Source of the DNA: Candidatus Baltobacteraceae bacterium
GTDB taxonomy: Bacteria > Vulcanimicrobiota > Vulcanimicrobiia > Vulcanimicrobiales > Vulcanimicrobiaceae
Direction of reading: 5' to 3'
NCBI GenBank assembly: GCA_036559195.1
Contig: DATBTN010000073.1
Span: 1-64,000 of the forward strand
Length of the DNA stretch: 64,000 nucleotides
Positions within the stretch are counted from its first letter, which is position 1; every line of letters begins with the position of its first letter. Shown one piece after another: positions 58,278 to 64,000 of the stretch. Under the pieces are notes generated by a model. It was not told the DNA's origin and did not search any database. It was given only the letters and a program-made list of their open reading frames with translations. The position numbers were made by a program, and so were the translations under genes.

Positions 58278-59195
58278 GTGCCAGAAGACGACAAACAGCC
58301 GAAAAAACCGCCGGTCAATCCCTACGCGGGCAAGTGGAGCGCCGAGCGCCCCGAAGACCGCCAATACGACGTGCGCGAGGGCGAGTATCTCCCGCCGGAC
58401 GGAAGCGAGAAAAAGCAAAACACCGCCAAGGGCGTCGGGGCCGGTCTGGTCGGCATCGGCCTGCTGCTGGCGAAGTTCAAGGGGCTGCTTTACATCCTCT
58501 TTAGTCTCAAGTGGCTCTTCGTAAGCGTAAAACTGCTCGCATACAGCTGGACGTTCTTCCTCTCGCTCGGCATCTACGTGCTCTTCTTCGGCTGGAAGAT
58601 CGCGATCGTGTTCATCCTCGTGCTGTTGACGCACGAACTCGGGCACTACTTCGCGTTTCGGAATTACGGTTTGGAAGCGCGCCTGCCGGTCTTCATTCCG
58701 CTGCTCGGTGCGTTTACCGCCGGAACGCCGCCCAAAGACTTGGAACAGGACGCCTATATCGCGCTCGCCGGCCCGCTCACCGGTCTCGTGCTCGGCATAG
58801 CGTGTTACGCCTTCGGTACGATAACGCACGATGCGTTTTGGTACGCCTCCGCGTACATCTGCGCGTTTTTGAATCTCTTCAACATGATTCCAACTCCGCC
58901 GTTCGACGGCGGCCGCGTTATCAACGCGATCGCTCCGGTGCTTTGGATCGCGGGCTTCATTTTGTTTATCGTTCTCGCGATCGCGTTGCACATATCGCTG
59001 ATCTTCATCGTAATCATCGGGCTTTTCGGGCTGCCCTCCGTCATTGCGGCGTTTCGCGGACACGTCGACCCGCGGGCGGCCGCGATGACGAACTGGGCGC
59101 GGGCGCGCGTGGGCGCGTGGTATCTCGTCGTTCTCTTCGGTTTAGTCTTTCTCACTTCGTACGCTCACGTCGCCGTGCCGAACGGGTTCCGGTAG
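58278..59195 (+). CDS. M50 (site-2-like) membrane metalloprotease
   Basis: 305 residues. An acidic cytoplasmic start (about 1-60) is followed by at least six helices. HELGH in LLTHELGHYFAF is the zinc site, and NMIPTPPFDGGRV is the second conserved motif with the Asp ligand. Members cleave in or near the membrane and often control sigma factors or other signals. A similar set of loops (LEARLPVFIPLLGAF) is typical of the FtsH-like/SpoIVFB-independent subgroup with no PDZ domain. The GTG at 58278 is 61 bases from the divergent NDH-2 start. Confidence 0.88.
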   Translation: MPEDDKQPKKPPVNPYAGKWSAERPEDRQYDVREGEYLPPDGSEKKQNTAKGVGAGLVGIGLLLAKFKGLLYILFSLKWLFVSVKLLAYSWTFFLSLGIYVLFFGWKIAIVFILVLLTHELGHYFAFRNYGLEARLPVFIPLLGAFTAGTPPKDLEQDAYIALAGPLTGLVLGIACYAFGTITHDAFWYASAYICAFLNLFNMIPTPPFDGGRVINAIAPVLWIAGFILFIVLAIALHISLIFIVIIGLFGLPSVIAAFRGHVDPRAAAMTNWARARVGAWYLVVLFGLVFLTSYAHVAVPNGFR

Positions 59196-59200
59196 GACTC

Positions 59201-59755
59201 GTGAGCGACGAGCGGACGCCGGATTTCGCGATGCTGCGCGCCGTTGAGATTCTCGCCTCGATGCACGATCGCGCGCGCAAAGCCCCAAATAGTCCGCCGC
59301 CACCGCTCGATCGCCCCGTCGTGCTCTTCAACGAACGGATCGCCTTTGCGATCGGCTCGACGACGCGCGACCAGGTCGAACGCGAACTCGGCATCGCGTT
59401 TAGCTATCCGGCACGCGGCTGGCACACCTACGCGATCGCCGGGCCTAATCGCGAACGACGTTTGTTGAGCGCGTTTTACAAAGACAACGCGTTGCTGGCG
59501 GCTGAGTTCTACGTCCCGCGGACCGACGGAGCGCCGACGCTCGAACCGCGAGCGCTGGGATCGTTTCGGTTCGTACCCGGCGAGATCGCATTGGGTATGG
59601 CCGGCACGGCGATCCCGGAACACTTCGTGCCGGCCGTCGGCGGCCCCGGCACGATCGTCTTCGACGAAGCGTTCGAAGCGCGTTTCGATGGCGGAGTCGC
59701 CTACGCGATGGCGCGCAAGGGAACCATCGAGCGGCTTGCCCTCTACAAAGCGTAA
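59201..59755 (+). CDS. Hypothetical soluble protein
   Basis: 184 residues, not recognised. It is a cytoplasmic-like protein with no signal peptide; the middle has beta strands (YTAIAGPNRERRLLSAFYKDN, quoted in part as AIAGPNRERRLLSAF) and the C-terminal half has GTIVFDEAFEARFDGGVAYA. GTG at 59201 lies five bases after the M50 protease stop, so they may form an operon. It overlaps the GT87-like gene by about 20 bases. No function can be given. Confidence 0.6.
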   Translation: MSDERTPDFAMLRAVEILASMHDRARKAPNSPPPPLDRPVVLFNERIAFAIGSTTRDQVERELGIAFSYPARGWHTYAIAGPNRERRLLSAFYKDNALLAAEFYVPRTDGAPTLEPRALGSFRFVPGEIALGMAGTAIPEHFVPAVGGPGTIVFDEAFEARFDGGVAYAMARKGTIERLALYKA

Positions 59756-61157
59756 CGTTCAACTCGTCCTGGCCGTGGTCTGCGTCGCAAGTGCGTTGCT
59801 CTTCGCGCGCCCGCACGCCACGCCCGGCCCCGCGCTGCGCGATTTCGAATCGTACTACGCGGCCGGCGCCACGTGGCTGCGCGGAGAGGATCCGTACTCC
59901 ACGGCAATTTGGGCGAGCGAACGGCAAATCCCCGGCGTCGATCCCGCGCGCTACGAACTCTTACCGTTCGTAGGGCCGCCCGCGTCGCTGCCGCTGTGGG
60001 CGATGTTCGCGCGCATGCCGTTCTCACTCGCGGCCATCGCGTGGAGCCTCGTACTCGTGGCGAGCTTCGCACTCGTCGTGCTGTTCGCACTTCGCGCGTG
60101 CGGCGTTGCACTCACTCCCATGGCCGCGATCGCGGGCGTCGCGATCGGGTTGGGCTTCGGTCCGCTCACGAGCGCGATCGCGCTCGGACAAGTCGCTCTG
60201 CCCGCCTTCGCCTTCGCGCTGATTGCGCTGTTCGCCATCGAGCGCACCGCAGTCGGAACCGCCGTCGCCGCGCTGTTCGCGGCGCTTCAGCCGAACGTCG
60301 CGCTCGTGCTTGCATCGCAGGCCGGCCGCTTGCGCGCCCTGGGCGCCTTCGCGGGCGCCGCGCTCGTCTTTGCGGCGGCTTCTCTGTACGCAACTGGCCC
60401 GCACGCGCTGACGGCGTACCTTCGGGTGTTGAACGAACACGGAGCTGCCGAACGCTTCAGCACCATCCAGCTAACGCCCGCGGCGATCGCGTACGGTTTC
60501 GGGATGGGACGCGCGTGGTCCGCGGGGGTCGGTCTGGCAGTCGCCGCCGCGGCCGTCTGCGCGTGGGCGATCCTTTCACTGCGCGCCGACGGCGCGCGCC
60601 GGCGCTTCGCAATCGCGTGTGCGATCTTGCCGTTCGCCGTTCCGTTTTTTCACGAACACGATCTCTGCATCGTCTTCGTTCCGGCACTCGCGGCGACGTT
60701 GGGCGCCGAACGCCGCATCGCACCGTCGGCGATCGCGGCCGCGCTCCTCGTGGCGATCGACTGGCTCGGCCTCGCGCAGCGGCCGGACGGTACGCTTCAG
60801 AGTCTCTTGCTTGCGAGCGGCGCACTCTTCGGGTACGCGGCGCTGCGCGAGGATCTGCCGTGGCGATCGTTCGCGTTGCCGGCCGCGTCGCTCGTACTGC
60901 TCGGAATCGCCGGCGCGAACGCGCACGCGCACCCGGCACCGATCTGGCCGGACGCGATGCACGCGTTCGGAGCGCTCCCGCCGAACGCTTCGGCCGCATC
61001 GGTCTGGGCGGCCGAACAGACGGCGAGCGGTTTGTTGACGCCCAATGCATTTTGGGCGGCGCTGCGCTGCCTGCCGCTAGCGGGCTGCGTGCTGCTGCTC
61101 TGGCTTAATTCGAAATCTGCGCCGCGTTCCAGAACAGCATCTCGGGTCCGGGCATGA
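59736..61157 (+). CDS. GT87-like (DUF2029) polytopic membrane protein
   Basis: 473 residues from a TTG at 59736, with about 10-12 hydrophobic segments. The early DFESYYAAGATWLRGEDPYS motif is typical of the GT87/DUF2029 polyprenyl-phosphate mannosyltransferase group, with Asp in the first loop. Members add mannose or arabinose to cell-envelope lipids from prenyl donors. The second half is highly alanine-rich. The end overlaps the convergent SBP gene by 53 bases. Alternative start: 59688, inside the previous gene. Substrate not determined. Confidence 0.78.
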   Translation: MPSTKRNVQLVLAVVCVASALLFARPHATPGPALRDFESYYAAGATWLRGEDPYSTAIWASERQIPGVDPARYELLPFVGPPASLPLWAMFARMPFSLAAIAWSLVLVASFALVVLFALRACGVALTPMAAIAGVAIGLGFGPLTSAIALGQVALPAFAFALIALFAIERTAVGTAVAALFAALQPNVALVLASQAGRLRALGAFAGAALVFAAASLYATGPHALTAYLRVLNEHGAAERFSTIQLTPAAIAYGFGMGRAWSAGVGLAVAAAAVCAWAILSLRADGARRRFAIACAILPFAVPFFHEHDLCIVFVPALAATLGAERRIAPSAIAAALLVAIDWLGLAQRPDGTLQSLLLASGALFGYAALREDLPWRSFALPAASLVLLGIAGANAHAHPAPIWPDAMHAFGALPPNASAASVWAAEQTASGLLTPNAFWAALRCLPLAGCVLLLWLNSKSAPRSRTASRVRA

Positions 61158-62724
61158 ACCCGTGGAAGTCGTCGTCGAACGTGATGTGGTCGGTGCGCTG
61201 GCTGAGCACGACGAACGGCACGTCCCGAGCGAGCAGTTCCTGCACGGCGATGTAGTCGCGCGTGCGCCGCGCGCGCTCGTAGTGCCCGAGCGCGTCCGCC
61301 AATAACCGATCCACCTGCGGATTGCAGTAGCCCATGTAGTTCTGGCCGTTCGGCGAGATGCGCGAGCACGCGATGTAGTTTGTCATATCCGGGTCGGGCT
61401 GCAGCGACCACGCGTATGACGTGAGGTCGTAGTGACGCGTCGCATCGATGCCGCCACCGGCGTACGACGCGAAGAGCTTGCTCGTCGGATAGCGGAAGTA
61501 TTCGAGCGCGGCGCCGATCTCTTTGAACCACCCTTGGATCAATAACACGCGAGCGTCGAGCCCCGGATTGCCCGTATTGCCGGCAAAGCTAAAGCGCAGG
61601 GTCCGGCCATCTTTGTGCCGCAGCCCGTCGCCGCCCATCGTCCAGCCGTCGCGCTGCAGCAGCGCGTTCGCGCGCGCGAGATCGAACGCGTAGCACGGCG
61701 CGTGCGCGTCGTAGGCCCAACTCAAATGGCTCACGGGCGTGCAGGCCAGAAACCCCGAGCGGTGGTCGACCTTCTCCCAAAGCGTCTTCACGTCGATCGC
61801 CCGGGTTAGCGCCCGCCGTACGATCGGGTCGGCAAGGATCGGATTTGTCACGTTGAAGTCGATGTGGCCGTAGGAGTTTACGTCGTATCCGATCGTCTTC
61901 GTGTCCGGCGTTTCGATCACGCGTGCGAGTTGCTGGGTCGGAACGCGCACGAATGCGTCGATCTCGTGCGTGCGCAGCTGCGTCATCGCCGTGTTCGTAT
62001 CGGGAATAATTTTGAAAACGACGTGCTGGAGTTTGGGCTTGCCTCCCCACCAGTACGGCGAGGCCTCCATCTCGACTTCGCTGCTGCGCACCCACTTCGT
62101 GTAGCGAAACGGCCCGAGGCCGACCGGCAGTGCGTTGTAGGGCGCGTGGTTGATATCTTTGCCCGCGAGCAGATGCTCGGGCAGGATAGCCGGATTGCCG
62201 AGCGGCGTGAAATACCGATTGATAAAGGCCGCGTACGGCGCCTTGAGGTGAAAGACGACCGTATACGCATTCGGCGTATCGACCCGCGTGATGAGATCCC
62301 AGCCGTCGCGGCTCAATACGTTGGTGCGCGGATCGAGAATCGTTTTGACCGTAAACGCAACGTCGGCTGCGGTAAAGGGCGCGCCGTCCTGCCAGCGTAC
62401 GCCGCGGCGCAACTCGAACGTCAGCGTCCGTCCGTCGGGCGAGATCAAGTGGTTCGCTTTGGTCGGCACCTCCAGGCAGAGCGACGGAACCGGATTGCCT
62501 TTTTCATCGAAGACGAAAAAGTAGCCCATCGTAAACGCCGAGAGATCGTCGACGACCGTTTCGGTAGAGAGGAGCGGGTTGAGATTGTCGACGTCTTCGG
62601 CGTCCGCCCAGCGCAGCGTTCCCGGAATCGTCCAGGGATGGCGGCCGCCGCGCCCGCCGCCGGTGTTGGTGCAGCCTCCGAGAACGAAGGCCGCCAGCAC
62701 CATCGCGGCGAGCAATCGGCGCAC
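61105..62724 (-). CDS. ABC transporter oligopeptide-binding lipoprotein (SBP family 5), first
   Basis: 539 residues from GTG at 62722-62724. The signal peptide ends in a lipobox (MVLAAFVLGGCTN). The SBP_bac_5 fold is clear: LRWADAEDVDNLNPLLSTE, FELRRGVRWQDGAPFTAADVAFT, and the late block ALGHYERARRTRDYIAVQELL. It binds a peptide or sugar/nickel ligand outside the membrane and hands it to a permease. The start shares one G with the TAG stop of the second paralog. No permease or ATPase gene is in the window; these may lie beyond the right edge. Confidence 0.92.
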   Translation of the reverse strand: MRRLLAAMVLAAFVLGGCTNTGGGRGGRHPWTIPGTLRWADAEDVDNLNPLLSTETVVDDLSAFTMGYFFVFDEKGNPVPSLCLEVPTKANHLISPDGRTLTFELRRGVRWQDGAPFTAADVAFTVKTILDPRTNVLSRDGWDLITRVDTPNAYTVVFHLKAPYAAFINRYFTPLGNPAILPEHLLAGKDINHAPYNALPVGLGPFRYTKWVRSSEVEMEASPYWWGGKPKLQHVVFKIIPDTNTAMTQLRTHEIDAFVRVPTQQLARVIETPDTKTIGYDVNSYGHIDFNVTNPILADPIVRRALTRAIDVKTLWEKVDHRSGFLACTPVSHLSWAYDAHAPCYAFDLARANALLQRDGWTMGGDGLRHKDGRTLRFSFAGNTGNPGLDARVLLIQGWFKEIGAALEYFRYPTSKLFASYAGGGIDATRHYDLTSYAWSLQPDPDMTNYIACSRISPNGQNYMGYCNPQVDRLLADALGHYERARRTRDYIAVQELLARDVPFVVLSQRTDHITFDDDFHGFMPGPEMLFWNAAQISN

Positions 62725-64000
62725 TAGATATCGACGTCCATCATGTTATCGAACGGCACCGCGGCGCCGGGAGTGAAGTTCTTGACGTCCTTGTTGACCA
62801 CGAACGTCTGCTCGAGGCCGATGGTCACGATCGTCGGCGTGTCTTTTTGCAGTTCCGTCATGACGATTGCATCGTCTTTCTTGCGTTCGCCAGGAGTGAA
62901 AGCCGAATAGAAATCCGCCATCGCGCGGCTGGCGCGCTGGTTGCACCAATGCAGATCGTTCTGCCCGTTGGGCGGAAATTGGTTGCAGGCGTAGAGGTTG
63001 GAAAGGTCTCCCAGCGGATCCAATCCCCACGCGGCGTAGAGCAGATCGAACTTGCCGCCGTAGAGGATGCCGCCTGCCGAAGCCGGGGCGAACATCAGTG
63101 CCGAGAGGTAGTGGTGCACGTCGAGGCTTACGCCGATCTGCTTCCACCAGCTTCGCTCGAGTTCGATCTGATTGTCGGCATCGGGCGTTCCCGAGGTCGT
63201 CGCTAAATCGAGCACCAGCTTCACGCCGCCCTTGCTGCGAATACCATCGGGTCCCGGCTTCCAGCCGTCTTGGTCGAGGAGCTTGTTGGCAAGCGCGATA
63301 TCGAACGGCTTCTGTTTGGCGATCGACGGATCGTAGTACGCCGAAACCGAGGGCGCCGGCTCTTCTTGCAGGATGCCGAATCCGCGACCGATCTTCGCGC
63401 GAATCGTCGGCCGGTCCGTCGCGTATTCCAGGGCTTCGCGAACGATGGGATCGCTGACGGTCGCGTGACTCGTATTGAAGTCGATGTGGTCGAATTCAAA
63501 CCCCGGCTGGCGCATAATGGCTAAGCCCGGAGCGTTCTCTAAACGCCTGAGGTACAAGCCGGGGACGCGATACCACATATCGAGCGAATGGGCCTGAAGC
63601 TCGGTCTGCACGGTATCGCGGCTCGGGATGATCTCGAAATCGACTTCCTTTAATTTCGGAAGCCCGCGGAAATAGTAAGGATTCGCGACCATCACGACTT
63701 TTTGTCCGCGCAGCCATTGCTTGTATTTGAACGGACCGATTCCGACCGGCAGCGAGTTATAGGCGGCGTTGTTGATGTTCGGAAGATTGCCCAAAAGGTG
63801 CTTCGGCAACACGCACGGATTCGCGCCCGCACTCGAAAAAAACGTGACGAGGAACGGTGAATAGGGCTTTTGCATCTGGAGGACGACCGTATATTTATCC
63901 GGCTCGTCGATCTTCTGGATCAAATTCCAGCCGCTGCGGCTGATCTCGTTGGTGGCCGGGTTTAAAACGGTCTTGATCGAGAAGACGACGTCGTCTGCGT
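62724..64000 (-). CDS. ABC transporter oligopeptide-binding protein (SBP family 5), second, 5' partial
   Basis: At least 425 residues; the frame is open to base 64000, so the N-terminal signal sequence lies beyond the window. It shows ADDVVFSIKTVLNP at the edge, then LPVGIGPFKYKQWLRGQKVV, MIQKIDEP and the C-terminal DTPTIVTIGLEQTFVVNK. It is paralogous to the gene that follows it (61105-62724), with which it overlaps by one base. Two adjacent binding proteins suggest two ligands, or a duplication with separate specificity for a shared permease. Confidence 0.9.
   Translation of the reverse strand, partial: ADDVVFSIKTVLNPATNEISRSGWNLIQKIDEPDKYTVVLQMQKPYSPFLVTFFSSAGANPCVLPKHLLGNLPNINNAAYNSLPVGIGPFKYKQWLRGQKVVMVANPYYFRGLPKLKEVDFEIIPSRDTVQTELQAHSLDMWYRVPGLYLRRLENAPGLAIMRQPGFEFDHIDFNTSHATVSDPIVREALEYATDRPTIRAKIGRGFGILQEEPAPSVSAYYDPSIAKQKPFDIALANKLLDQDGWKPGPDGIRSKGGVKLVLDLATTSGTPDADNQIELERSWWKQIGVSLDVHHYLSALMFAPASAGGILYGGKFDLLYAAWGLDPLGDLSNLYACNQFPPNGQNDLHWCNQRASRAMADFYSAFTPGERKKDDAIVMTELQKDTPTIVTIGLEQTFVVNKDVKNFTPGAAVPFDNMMDVDI

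Overview
This is a 64 kb stretch of high-GC bacterial chromosome, densely coded on both strands and dominated by housekeeping genes. The mix (Hfq, EF-P, a MutL with the endonuclease motif, split TrkA proteins, a KdpD-type sensor, many GTG/TTG starts, many start/stop overlaps of 1-4 bases) and the protein style fit a deep-branching high-GC phylum. My guess is Candidatus Eremiobacterota (WPS-2) or a relative. That is inference only: there is no rRNA gene in the window to settle it.

Layout. 1-9.5 kb: a CAP-domain protein cut by the left edge, a PAP2-like membrane protein, an orphan histidine kinase, a wall operon (GerMN protein, AMIN/amidase_3 amidase, glutamate racemase), then small membrane proteins, an alpha/beta hydrolase and an isochorismatase-fold protein. 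9.5-18 kb: a zinc-ribbon protein, an MscS channel behind a structured leader, an ECF sigma/anti-sigma pair, a TlpA-like protein, a TPR plus ATP-grasp-like protein, and a BlaI/BlaR1-like pair with a clear promoter flanked by two matching operator candidates. 18.1-20.1 kb: an arsenic operon (arsR, arsI, aquaporin, arsC) without a pump gene. 20.15-20.51 kb: the tmRNA gene ssrA, whose 3' end faces the ars genes. 20.5-27.9 kb: a GGDEF/EAL protein, uvrC, a helicase, DedA, a Clp-N protein and tRNA-Pro(CGG). 28-32.6 kb: two TrkA-type proteins, a protein with two KdpD sensor modules and no kinase, and a CPA1 antiporter. 32.6-42.5 kb: a minus-strand block (PEGA protein, miaB, mutS, mutL, miaA, hfq, dapF, GNAT, radical SAM) in which most junctions overlap. 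42.6-46 kb: der, plsY, efp, tauE-like. 46-51 kb: an IstA-like HTH protein, clpP, NIPSNAP and VOC proteins, infA and fumC. 51-64 kb: two tandem M55 aminopeptidases, MFS, a repeat cluster, a LeuA/homocitrate-synthase-family enzyme, NDH-2, an M50 protease, a GT87-like protein and two tandem oligopeptide-binding proteins, the second cut by the right edge.

Most notable: (1) infA encodes a clear IF-1 but its reading frame contains no ATG, GTG or TTG; (2) the tandem KdpD-sensor gene also lacks a standard start, with a good Shine-Dalgarno placed before GTA where a GTG would give the usual GTGA overlap; (3) the pump-less ars operon ends against the 3' end of ssrA; (4) the BlaI-type promoter is bracketed by two copies of CTAGGANACTAG; (5) a 26-base-period tandem array sits within a cluster of inverted repeats. 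No phage, complete insertion sequence, CRISPR array or rRNA operon is visible.
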